Part shown: positions 8,306-14,169 of the stretch, one piece after another
How the letters are laid out: each line of letters begins with the position of its first letter
Position numbering within the stretch: the first letter of the stretch is position 1
Origin: Phycisphaerales bacterium
GTDB taxonomy: Bacteria; Planctomycetota; Phycisphaerae; Tepidisphaerales; Tepidisphaeraceae
DNA length: 14,169 bases
Direction of reading: 5' to 3'
NCBI GenBank assembly: GCA_003153655.1
Contig: PMAK01000230.1
Coordinates: 12,013-26,181 of the forward strand
Program-made: the position numbers and the translations under genes
Notes under the pieces: model-generated
Told to the model about the DNA's origin: nothing
What the model saw: the letters and a program-made list of their open reading frames with translations, nothing else
The model's database searches: none

Positions 8306-10027
8306 TTAATTCGCGGAAATTCGAGGCGCCCGGCAATACAAAGCAAACCCCAGCACAACCCCCACGCCAAACGGCCAGGATGCGAATCGATTGAAAAGCC
8401 GCTCTCCCGCATCTTCGGGCGATGAACTTGTGCCCAATGACTGCACAGTCGAAACCTGCCACGCAGGCGCGTAGGCGGCGAATGCCGGCGTCGCCGGATC
8501 GCGCATCGCGTTGCAATAGTTTTCCGTCTCGACAACCGACTGACTGATGAACTGCTTGATATCCAGCAGCCGGCTGCCGCCGATGAGGCTCACCGCGGCC
8601 AATCCAAATAAGGGGAACCAGAATCCGGTTCGTTCGCGGGCCGCGAAATGAAGTTCACGATTCCGCGGCCGACCCCAGAACAACAGCATCCAGCAACGGG
8701 TCATGTAGAGCGCCGTAATCCCCGACACCACGGCGGGGACGATGAAAAAACTCCAATAAAGCGGCTGATCGTGAATCGACGCGAGAGCGCCCGCATGGAC
8801 AAGGATCGTCTGATAGCTGTAGTAGCCACAAGTGAAGGGTGCGCCGGCCATGGCGAGCAGGCCGATGGCAAACGTGACGCCGGCGAGCGGCATTTTCCGT
8901 ATGAGGCCGCCAAACTCGCTCAGGTTCTGTTTGCCAAGCGCGGCGTGAATCGCGTTGCCGGCAGCCAGGACGAGGAGCGATTTAAAAAACGCATGCGCGA
9001 GCAGATGAAATAATCCGCCGACCCAACTGCCGATTCCAATCGCCATGAACATCAGGCCGAATTGGGAGACCGTGCTGTAAGCGAGAATTCGGCCCACATC
9101 GTTTTGTACGAGTGCCAGCACCGCGCCGATCAAAAGACTGAGAAGCCCCACAATGCCGATGCAAAGTTTGGCGGTCGGCGTCAGGATTGGATAAATCCGG
9201 GCGATGAGATAGAGGCCCGCGGCGGTCAATGTCGTGGATTGAACAAACGCGGCGGCGGGAATCGGGGCTCGGCTGGCCGCGGGAAGCCAGAAATGCAGCG
9301 GGAACAAAGCCGATCTGCAGGCCGCGCCGCAGAATATCGCGATGCCTACGAGCGTCAGGGTGTTTGCCGACATCCACGCGCCGCCGGGCAGATGGATCGT
9401 TGAACCCGCTGCTGACCAGAGCCAGCGGTCCATTTGTAGAAGCGTCGCATTGCCCAGGAAATGGAAGAGGATTCCAATTCCCAGAAGAAACCCGGCGTCT
9501 CCGACGCGATTGACGATGAATGAAATGATCGCGCCCCGGCGGATCGGGGAGTCGTCTAGCCGCGTAAGTAGCAGGTATCCGGACAGCGCGAGCAAGTACC
9601 AGAATATGAAAATCTCCAGAAGGCTCGCGCCCAAAACAAATGCGAGCATCGAAAAATACGACAATTGCAAATAAACAAAAAATCGGAAAAAGCGTTTGTC
9701 CTCCCGCATGTATCGAACGCTGAAGGCGTGCCCCAGGACCACGACCAGCGTGATCGTGTTGAACATCGCCACCGTCAGCGTATCGATGTGGAGGTAGCTC
9801 AGTTCGATCGGCTTGTCGCCCGGACCCCAGGTTATGCCGGCAAGTTGCCCCCCTTCATACCAGGCGATCATCCCGGCCATGCTGAGGGCGAAGCTTCCCG
9901 CGGCAAGTGCCGTGGCCACCCAGCCGGCGAGCGGATCCCCCATTCGCTTGCCGATCGCCAGCAATAGCACTAACGCCGCCAGCGGCAGTAGCGTAGCGAT
10001 AACCAGAAGCAGGGCGGGCAATGGCAT
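8306..10027 (-). CDS. NuoL/antiporter-family membrane protein, orphan, with altered proton-channel residues
   Basis: This 573-residue protein has about 14 hydrophobic segments. It has clear complex I subunit L (MrpA-type antiporter) similarity: the HIDTLTVAMF start of the core, NRVGDAGFLLGIG (173-185), LFPLHFWLPA (241-250), RILAYSTVSQFG (313-324) and HLLAHAFFKSLL (341-352). By alignment to E. coli NuoL from memory, the TM5 Glu of WEG is Tyr144, the TM7 Lys is Arg238, the His of HAAT is Gln263, and the terminal-channel Lys-Asp is Tyr405-Gln406. The two His and the Lys of HxxxHAFFK (341, 345, 349) remain. No other nuo genes flank it; it follows a pterin dehydratase gene by 35 bases. It may be a non-pumping paralogue, an ion-pump part, or a DabB-like partner, although no DabA is seen. 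The start is ATG 10027, without a clear ribosome site. Confidence 0.8.
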   Translation of the reverse strand: MPLPALLLVIATLLPLAALVLLLAIGKRMGDPLAGWVATALAAGSFALSMAGMIAWYEGGQLAGITWGPGDKPIELSYLHIDTLTVAMFNTITLVVVLGHAFSVRYMREDKRFFRFFVYLQLSYFSMLAFVLGASLLEIFIFWYLLALSGYLLLTRLDDSPIRRGAIISFIVNRVGDAGFLLGIGILFHFLGNATLLQMDRWLWSAAGSTIHLPGGAWMSANTLTLVGIAIFCGAACRSALFPLHFWLPAASRAPIPAAAFVQSTTLTAAGLYLIARIYPILTPTAKLCIGIVGLLSLLIGAVLALVQNDVGRILAYSTVSQFGLMFMAIGIGSWVGGLFHLLAHAFFKSLLVLAAGNAIHAALGKQNLSEFGGLIRKMPLAGVTFAIGLLAMAGAPFTCGYYSYQTILVHAGALASIHDQPLYWSFFIVPAVVSGITALYMTRCWMLLFWGRPRNRELHFAARERTGFWFPLFGLAAVSLIGGSRLLDIKQFISQSVVETENYCNAMRDPATPAFAAYAPAWQVSTVQSLGTSSSPEDAGERLFNRFASWPFGVGVVLGFALYCRAPRISAN

Positions 10028-10062
10028 TGAGCGGCTCTATTGTTGGAGCAATTGCAGCGAAC

Positions 10063-10392
10063 TCATTCCATCAGCGCATCGACTTTTGCGGCGCAGATGA
10101 AATCATTTTCAGATAGGCCGCCCACCGCATGTGTGCTGAATCGCACGACGCAGCGGTTGTAGCCGACTTCCAGGTCCGGGTGATGATCTTCCCGGTGGGC
10201 CAGCCAGGCGACGGCATTCACGAACGCCATCGTGTGATGGTAATCCTTGAATTGGTGCGCCTTGGCGATTTGACCCTTATTCAATTCCCATCCGGAAATC
10301 GCGGGCAGGAGCAGATTTATTTCGGCAGCAGAGAGGGCTGGGGTTCCGGGCTTGCAAGCCGTGCAACGTTTTTCTCTCAAAGCGGATTTCAT
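10063..10392 (-). CDS. 4a-hydroxytetrahydrobiopterin dehydratase (pterin-4-alpha-carbinolamine dehydratase)
   Basis: This 109-residue cytosolic enzyme removes water from 4a-hydroxy-tetrahydropterin, recycling the cofactor of aromatic amino acid hydroxylases; many bacteria keep it for other pterin or molybdopterin chemistry. The active-site signature is complete: HREDHHPDLEVGYNR (66-80) with the catalytic His pair 70-71, and RFSTHAVGGLSENDF (84-98). The N-terminal CTACKPGTPALS is a usual bacterial leader of the family. I chose ATG 10392 over ATG 10404 because a good ribosome site, GAGGAAA, precedes it; that site overlaps the first ATG. It lies 36 bases after the tRNA methyltransferase gene and 35 before the NuoL-like gene, probably in one transcript. 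No phenylalanine hydroxylase is in the window. Confidence 0.92.
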   Translation of the reverse strand: MKSALREKRCTACKPGTPALSAAEINLLLPAISGWELNKGQIAKAHQFKDYHHTMAFVNAVAWLAHREDHHPDLEVGYNRCVVRFSTHAVGGLSENDFICAAKVDALME

Positions 10393-10428
10393 GATTTTCC
10401 TCATGCAAAAAATGAACAGGAGCGCGAA

Positions 10429-10935
10429 TCAAAGAGACATTGTATCCGATTGAACCTGCCGCAGGGCCTCAAACAATGCGATGCTCGCGGCGGCGGACAG
10501 ATTAAGGCAGCGTTCGGCCGGCATTTGCGGGATGCGCACGATCCGGTCCGGATGCTCGGCCAGAATGTTTGGGGCGATGCCGGAGGTTTCGCTGCCGAAG
10601 ATAAGCCAGTCTCCGTCGGCGAATTTTGTTTGCCATAGCGATCGAGAGCCGGTGCTGGAAAACAGCCAGGACGTTCCGCCGACTTGACGGGCGGAATCGA
10701 AAAATGCGGTCGAGTCATCATGAACCGTCAGCCGCAATCGCGGCCAGTAATCCATTGCGCTGCGGCGAAGATTCTTATCGCTCAGGACAAAGCCGAGCGG
10801 GCGGACAAGATGCAGTTCCGTTCCGGTTGCCACACAGGCGCGGGCGATGTTGCCGGTGTTGGGCGCGATTTGCGGCGCGAGCAGCGCCAGCTTCAATCGA
10901 TGCGGACGGAGATTTGGCACGGTGGGCGACGTCAT
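10429..10935 (-). CDS. trmL: tRNA (cytidine/uridine-34-2'-O)-methyltransferase, SPOUT family
   Basis: This 168-residue SPOUT methyltransferase has the length and motifs of TrmL, which methylates the 2'-O of wobble base 34 in some leucine tRNAs using S-adenosylmethionine. Visible motifs are APNTGNIARACVATG (24-38), LVRPLGF (43-49), RRSAMDYW (57-64), and the knot region LIFGSETSGI (111-120), IPQ (135-137) and CLNLSAAASIALFEALRQ (143-160) that binds the methyl donor. The start at ATG 10935 is 19 bases after the phosphatase gene. The N-terminus is about 13 residues longer than in E. coli TrmL. A closely related 2'-O-methyltransferase specificity is the only realistic alternative. Confidence 0.92.
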   Translation of the reverse strand: MTSPTVPNLRPHRLKLALLAPQIAPNTGNIARACVATGTELHLVRPLGFVLSDKNLRRSAMDYWPRLRLTVHDDSTAFFDSARQVGGTSWLFSSTGSRSLWQTKFADGDWLIFGSETSGIAPNILAEHPDRIVRIPQMPAERCLNLSAAASIALFEALRQVQSDTMSL

Positions 10936-10954
10936 TGACGATCACTTTGCGTTT

Positions 10955-11767
10955 TCAAACGACGTGGCCTTGCCGATCGACCTGAACATAGCTGGATGTT
11001 TCGGGGCAGTAGGCAGTCAGTCGCCCCACCGGGCTGAGCGCCACGGCGGTATCGAGCAGGACCATTTTCTCGCCAACGACCGGGATGAGTTTCCCGCCGC
11101 CCTGCACGCTGTAGCCGCCGCGTGTGCCGTAATAATCGACCGGCGTGTGGCCGAAGAATCCAGTTCGACGCCAGGTTTTTGGCTGATCCACCTCGGCTGG
11201 AGCGAAGCGTCCCCACGTCGCGGTCTTGCGGAGATCCCGATCGACATCCAGAAAAGTTGCCGGGCTGGGATCTTCATCAGGCGTCGCCGGATCCCAGCGG
11301 GCGTGAATGATGAACAGGTCGGGTTCTTCAATCACCGGCAGAAGATTGCGGATGAAATCCCGGTGTGCCTGCGGAACTCTGGCGGTGAGGCCTTCGAGCC
11401 CGGAACTGGTTGGATGATCGAGCACTGCGCGCATCGCGGCATCATCCGCGCCATAGCTGGCGAGCGTTTCGCGAAGGCCGTGCTCCATGAACCATTTGTA
11501 AGCCGCCCAGCGATTGTTGTTGGTGAGCTGATCGACATAGCTTTGGCCGTTGAGAATGACGTCGAAGATGTCGTCATGATTTCCGCGGCAAAAGCGGGCG
11601 CCGGGAAGTTTGAGCAGGAAATCGATGACCCCGCGCGAATCCGGCCCGCGGTTGATGTAGTCGCCGACGAAGATCCATTTCGGCGACGAATCGGATTTAG
11701 CGACCGCGTCCACGAGCCCCTTGAGCGGCGCCGACATGCCGTGAATATCCCCGACGATCCATCGCAC
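10955..11767 (-). CDS. PPP-family metallophosphoesterase (bacterial Ser/Thr phosphatase or Ap4A-hydrolase type)
   Basis: This 270-residue protein carries the PPP phosphoesterase motifs in order: GDIHG (6-10), GDYINRGPDS (35-44), GNHDD (62-66), HAR (155-157), GHT (206-208) and LLDT (237-240). These bind two metal ions and hydrolyse phosphoesters, on phosphoproteins or dinucleotides. In the second motif the usual Asp of GDxxDRG is Asn39. In eukaryotic PP1 that Asp pairs with the catalytic His, so activity or substrate may differ. The start is GTG 11767; an ATG at 11762 is out of frame. On the minus strand TTGTCG (11803-11798) and TAATCT (11779-11774), 18 bases apart, could be a promoter giving an almost leaderless message, but the match is weak. 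It is the first gene of the minus-strand run toward trmL. A 334-codon open frame on the opposite strand is a shadow. Confidence 0.88.
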   Translation of the reverse strand: MRWIVGDIHGMSAPLKGLVDAVAKSDSSPKWIFVGDYINRGPDSRGVIDFLLKLPGARFCRGNHDDIFDVILNGQSYVDQLTNNNRWAAYKWFMEHGLRETLASYGADDAAMRAVLDHPTSSGLEGLTARVPQAHRDFIRNLLPVIEEPDLFIIHARWDPATPDEDPSPATFLDVDRDLRKTATWGRFAPAEVDQPKTWRRTGFFGHTPVDYYGTRGGYSVQGGGKLIPVVGEKMVLLDTAVALSPVGRLTAYCPETSSYVQVDRQGHVV

Positions 11768-11887
11768 GCAGTTAGATTACCGGGGCATGGCTTGAAACGA
11801 CAAGCGCATTATCGGTCCGTCACGAAAAAGCCGGGGTCCGACCGAAAATAAATGGCATCGCCGTGAAAAGGTGAAAGGGAGTTGTTC

Positions 11888-12733
11888 ATGCGAAGCCGGA
11901 AACTGGGTTGGATCATTGTCGCTGGCGGATTGACGCTGGGATTCATTTCTTCCGCGTTGGGATCACCAGTCCCAATAACGTACGAAACGCAGAGCAGATC
12001 GGTATCGGCCAATTCGTTGGCGTCGGGCTTTACGCGCGGCGGAACGAATACGACGCCGACCACCGACACGCAAAATCAATCGCAACAGGCCAACGGGATG
12101 GGCCTATTTGCCGGCAATGCGAGCGTCACATCGGCGCTCGGCCCCAGCAGCGCGATGGCAACCGCGATGTCGGCGCAGCAATCGTCTCTGAACGCGAACG
12201 AAATTGACGCCAGCGGATCGGTGCGGGCGGATTCCAATCTCGGCCTCGGCACCGGCCCGGCAAATTCATCCGCCACGACTTCGTTTCATGTCACCTTCGA
12301 TGTTGCACAGTCAGAGGCGTACGCGTTCAGCGCGAACTTAAATGGCTCCAACGATCCAGCCGTGCCGGGCAATACGTCGGCTTCCATTGAGTTGATGGAT
12401 AGTTTGGGCAACAACCTCTTCTCGCCGATTTCCACGGTGAACCTGATTAATTTCCAGACGCAGGGCACGCTGGCGGCCGGCGTCTATAGCCTGAAGTTCG
12501 ACGCGCAGGCAACCAGCAACGATGAGAGCGCCAACTTTGTGAATTACAACTTCACGCTGACGGCAGGTGATAATCCGCTGAGCTTGCTCAATGGCGTCGC
12601 CAATCCAACCGGACCGGCGGCCGTTCCGCTGCCCGCGGCAGCACCAATGACTTTGTTGATGCTGGCGAGCCTGGGTCTCGCGGGATATTTTCGATCGCGC
12701 TCCAAGCTTCGCGTGAGTTGTTCCATAGCCTGA
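11888..12733 (+). CDS. PEP-CTERM sorted exported protein of unknown function
   Basis: This 281-residue protein has an N-terminal signal peptide (basic MRSRK, hydrophobic core to about residue 22, likely cut after SSALG). A low-complexity Ser/Asn/Thr/Ala/Gly-rich body includes a beta-sandwich-like part (TTSFHVTFDVAQSEAYAFSA and LAAGVYSLKFDAQA). The C-terminus is a PEP-CTERM tripartite signal: VPLPAAAP, a hydrophobic helix (MTLLMLASLGLAGYF) and a basic cluster RSRSK. Such proteins are exported and processed by exosortase and usually end at the surface or in exopolysaccharide. Eight residues follow the basic patch, slightly longer than common. ATG 11888 has a strong AGGGAG site at 11876-11881 with 6-base spacing; the TTG at 11882 is rejected. 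It is monocistronic, ending in a strong terminator. No exosortase gene is in the window. Confidence 0.85.
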   Translation: MRSRKLGWIIVAGGLTLGFISSALGSPVPITYETQSRSVSANSLASGFTRGGTNTTPTTDTQNQSQQANGMGLFAGNASVTSALGPSSAMATAMSAQQSSLNANEIDASGSVRADSNLGLGTGPANSSATTSFHVTFDVAQSEAYAFSANLNGSNDPAVPGNTSASIELMDSLGNNLFSPISTVNLINFQTQGTLAAGVYSLKFDAQATSNDESANFVNYNFTLTAGDNPLSLLNGVANPTGPAAVPLPAAAPMTLLMLASLGLAGYFRSRSKLRVSCSIA

Positions 12734-12758
12734 ACATCGATCAAGTAACCAGGACAAT

Positions 12759-12788
12759 GCCGCGGGACGCCATCCCGCGGCTTTTTTT
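12759..12788 (+). terminator. Strong Rho-independent terminator
   Basis: A 9-bp GC-rich stem (GCCGCGGGA at 12759-12767 with TCCCGCGGC at 12773-12781) closes a 5-base loop and is followed by seven T residues (12782-12788). It lies 25 bases after the PEP-CTERM stop and isolates that gene from the next one. Confidence 0.95.
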
Positions 12789-12838
12789 GCGCCTGTTTTC
12801 AACTGCACCCAAAACGAAAAATCGATTAACCTACGTAG

Positions 12839-13351
12839 ATGGTTCGCTTTCTTCGCGTCGAGCCCGGCTTTTTTCGCCCGGAAAACTGCACGATCGTCGG
12901 CGACGTCTCCGTCGGCCTCGATAGCAGCGTCTGGTTCGGGGCGGTCATTCGCGGCGATGTCGCGCCGGTGGTGATCGGCTCTCGCGTCAACGTGCAGGAC
13001 AATGCCGTCGTTCATTGCGACAGCGGGGTTGCCAATGTCATCGAGGATGATGTGACCATCGGGCACTCCGCGATCGTCCATGGCAAGCATGTCGGGCGCG
13101 GATCGCTCATCGGCATGGGAGCCACGCTTCTAAGCCGGTCGGTCATCGGCAAGGAATGCCTGATCGCGGCCGGGGCGGTTGTGCCACCGGATCTGGTCGT
13201 GCCGGACCGGATGGTGGTCATGGGGGTCCCCGGCAAGATCGTTCGTCCCGTGAAGGAAGAGGAATTGAAGTACATGAAATGGCTGACCAGTCACTATCTG
13301 GAATTGGCCATGGAATACGTAGCCGGGAAGTTTAAGTCGGTCGGCCCCTAG
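12839..13351 (+). CDS. Gamma-carbonic-anhydrase-family protein (left-handed beta-helix)
   Basis: This 170-residue hexapeptide-repeat protein has the gamma-carbonic anhydrase layout of YrdA/PaaY/CaiE relatives. Family residues are present: Arg38 and Asp40 in VIRGD, Gln53 in NVQDN, and the three metal-binding histidines His59 (VVHC), His76 (IGHS) and His81 (IVHG). The beta-helix coils (VIGSRV, VIEDDVTIG, LIGMGATLLS, LIAAGAVVPP) are followed by a C-terminal helix with KYMKWLTSHYLELAMEY. The metal site is intact, but many relatives lacking the acidic loop of the archaeal Cam enzyme show weak or no carbonic anhydrase activity. Function is therefore best stated at family level. The ATG at 12839 lacks a clear ribosome site and is preceded by the palindrome CTACGTAG. 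Acyltransferases share the fold, but these histidines favour gamma-CA. Confidence 0.88.
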   Translation: MVRFLRVEPGFFRPENCTIVGDVSVGLDSSVWFGAVIRGDVAPVVIGSRVNVQDNAVVHCDSGVANVIEDDVTIGHSAIVHGKHVGRGSLIGMGATLLSRSVIGKECLIAAGAVVPPDLVVPDRMVVMGVPGKIVRPVKEEELKYMKWLTSHYLELAMEYVAGKFKSVGP

Positions 13352-13392
13352 GTTTCCGGCCCGCAAGAGACGCAAATATCCGCAGAAAAACG

Positions 13393-13420
13393 TTGCAAAT
13401 CCTGACTTCTCCGTTATAGT
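13393..13420 (+). promoter_or_regulatory. Candidate promoter of the cold-shock gene
   Basis: TTGCAA (13393-13398) and TATAGT (13415-13420) are separated by 16 bases, each one or two bases from the sigma-70 consensus. Transcription would start near 13427 and give a leader of about 195 bases before the cold-shock gene. Confidence 0.5.
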
Positions 13421-13426
13421 GACCAG

Positions 13427-13621
13427 CGTCAGCGGATCACTTCGCTTAATTGGTTGGGCACGCATGTCACGGCAGCAAGTTTGTAATAAAGACACGTTCG
13501 TGGGGCGGCAGGGCTATTGTCCAGTCGCCCACGTTGTTTCATTTCTTTGGTCCCCGCCGAAGTTTGGAGCACACATCTTCCGCTCCGCACGACTTCGTCG
13601 GCTTAGTTTGGGAGGACGGTC
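13427..13621 (+). promoter_or_regulatory. Long structured 5' leader of the cold-shock gene
   Basis: No protein-coding gene is supported between 13352 and 13621. The predicted leader contains two hairpins. The first is CGTGGGGCG (13499-13507) with CGCCCACG (13526-13533), 8 bp with one bulged G, followed by a T-rich stretch from 13534. The second is an outer stem at 13554-13562 with 13593-13601 (8 of 9 pairs) enclosing GGAGC (13566-13570) with GCTCC (13582-13586). The GGAGG ribosome site is at 13611-13615. Long folded leaders are known on cspA-type mRNAs, where they respond to temperature; that this one does so is inference. Confidence 0.5.
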
Positions 13622-13846
13622 ATGATTGTTGGCACCGTCAAGTGGTTCGATTCGAAGAAGGGCTTTGGATTCATCCTGAATCCGGAGGGAATGGACGTTT
13701 TCGTTCATTTCAGCAGCATCGAAGGCGATGGCTTTCGGTCCCTGAAAGACGGTGAGCAGGTCGAATTCGACCAGATCTCCGGCTCCAAGGGATTGTCCGC
13801 CCAGGCGGTCAAACGGGTTGGTGAACGGATATTGGTTAGAAATTGA
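13622..13846 (+). CDS. Cold-shock domain protein (CspA family)
   Basis: This 74-residue protein is a complete single cold-shock domain, a five-stranded OB-fold that binds single-stranded RNA and DNA and melts RNA structure. RNP1 is KGFGFI (13-18) and RNP2 is VFVHF (26-30), both intact, with VKWFD (6-10) in the first strand. The start ATG has a consensus GGAGG site with 6-base spacing. The 3' half ([18 protein letters not shown]) is slightly diverged from E. coli CspA but full-length. It is preceded by a long foldable leader with its own candidate promoter and followed after 32 bases by a histidine kinase gene, which may be co-transcribed. Whether it is cold-induced or constitutive cannot be judged from the protein. 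Confidence 0.95.
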   Translation: MIVGTVKWFDSKKGFGFILNPEGMDVFVHFSSIEGDGFRSLKDGEQVEFDQISGSKGLSAQAVKRVGERILVRN

Positions 13847-13878
13847 GCCCGGTGGCGGTAGAGTAGCCGCCTCGGCTC
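13845..13878 (+). repeat. Inverted repeat (hairpin) filling the gap between cold-shock and kinase genes
   Basis: GAGCC (13845-13849) pairs with GGCTC (13874-13878), and inside it GGCGG (13854-13858) pairs with CCGCC (13867-13871). The stem begins in the cold-shock stop codon and ends right before the kinase ATG. No T-run follows, so it is not a classic terminator. It could limit translation or processing of the downstream message. Confidence 0.5.
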
Positions 13879-14169
13879 ATGAACCATTTCCTGCCAGGCC
13901 TTTTGGTCGGCTTATTGGGCAGCTTGCTGATCTCAGCGGGTATTGCCGCGGCTGTTCTCGTGCGCATTCAGCGATATCGTCGCCGGATGCGGCGGACGCT
14001 GTCTCGTATTCGCGCCTCCACGCGTCGGCGCAGAGCCCGCTGGCGATCCGTTCAGCGCCTGGCCGAACTCGGCACGCTCGCCGGCGGTCTTGCCCACGAG
14101 ATCAAGAACCCTCTCTCCACGGTTCTATTGAACCTTCAGCTTTTGCAGGAAGATCTTGATCTGGCTGAT
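13879..14169 (+). CDS. Sensor histidine kinase, N-terminal part (cut by right edge)
   Basis: 97 residues are visible. An N-terminal transmembrane helix (FLPGLLVGLLGSLLISAGIAAAVLV up to about residue 28) is split here only by description; it is followed by a very basic linker rich in Arg (31-57). The HisKA dimerisation and phosphoacceptor region then begins: LAELGTLAGG, LAHEIKNPLSTVL with the phosphorylated His73, and LNLQLLQEDL. The ATPase domain must lie beyond the window. Sensing would be through the membrane helix alone, as there is almost no external domain. The frame stays open to the edge. The ATG at 13879 has no clear ribosome site and abuts a hairpin, so translation may depend on the cold-shock gene before it. 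The partner response regulator is not in view. Confidence 0.85.
   Translation, partial: MNHFLPGLLVGLLGSLLISAGIAAAVLVRIQRYRRRMRRTLSRIRASTRRRRARWRSVQRLAELGTLAGGLAHEIKNPLSTVLLNLQLLQEDLDLAD

Noticed and set aside
8244..8516. N-terminal extension of the antitoxin.
   Set aside because: It lies upstream of and across the promoter and operator and inside the end of the NuoL-like gene, and has no antitoxin similarity.
10847..11851. A 334-codon plus-strand open frame, longer than the phosphatase gene it overlaps.
   Set aside because: It has no recognisable domain and is antisense to a protein with a full set of PPP motifs; high-GC antisense frames are often open.
11805..11855. Weak inverted repeat CGGTCcG / CcGACCG upstream of the PEP-CTERM gene.
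   Set aside because: The arms are short with a mismatch and an 18-base loop, so it could be chance in this composition.
12338..13090. A 250-codon minus-strand open frame across the PEP-CTERM end, the terminator and the gamma-CA gene.
   Set aside because: It runs through a strong terminator hairpin and is antisense to two proteins with clear motifs.
8306..13351. A NuoL-like protein and a gamma-carbonic-anhydrase protein in one window, suggesting a CO2-hydrating pump.
   Set aside because: They are 2.8 kb apart on opposite strands, with unrelated genes between and no DabA; proximity alone is not evidence.
1..14169. Reassigned stop codon (TAA as sense) to explain the AsmA break.
   Set aside because: The second GTPase, the toxin and the NuoL-like gene end in TAA at their natural family ends, so TAA functions as a stop here.

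Overview
The window looks like chromosomal DNA of a moderately GC-rich, Gram-negative-type bacterium. A PEP-CTERM sorting signal of the VPLPAA type, an AsmA-like envelope protein, a NuoL-type membrane protein, weak ribosome-binding sites and frequent GTG/TTG starts would fit a planctomycete, perhaps of the Phycisphaerae. This is an inference from gene content; there is no rRNA or marker gene here. I see no phage, insertion sequence, CRISPR array, tRNA or rRNA.

Positions 1-4088 (minus strand) hold an envelope pair: a GT39-like polytopic glycosyltransferase, followed after 5 bases by a large AsmA-like protein. The AsmA frame is broken at 961-963 by one in-frame TAA. The frame stays open and clearly homologous for at least 320 further codons, to the window edge.

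Positions 4196-7611 (plus strand) hold two translationally coupled, dynamin-like GTPases. Both have the unusual G3 motif DxPDxD followed at identical spacing by EKY, and the second ends in membrane helices and a coiled coil. This pair is the best candidate here for an uncharacterised system.

Positions 7636-8283 (minus strand) hold a ParDE-type toxin-antitoxin pair with a TTGACA promoter covered by a strong dyad that is a likely operator. Positions 8306-11767 (minus strand) hold a probable four-gene run: PPP-family phosphatase, TrmL tRNA methyltransferase, pterin carbinolamine dehydratase, and a NuoL-like protein in which several key proton-channel residues of complex I are replaced.

Positions 11888-14169 (plus strand) hold a PEP-CTERM exported protein with its own strong terminator, a gamma-carbonic-anhydrase-family protein, a cold-shock protein behind a long foldable leader, and the start of a membrane sensor histidine kinase cut by the window edge.

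The window is therefore mostly envelope and housekeeping genes. The points worth a second look are the split AsmA gene, the GTPase pair, the degenerate orphan NuoL and the RNA structures around the cold-shock gene.
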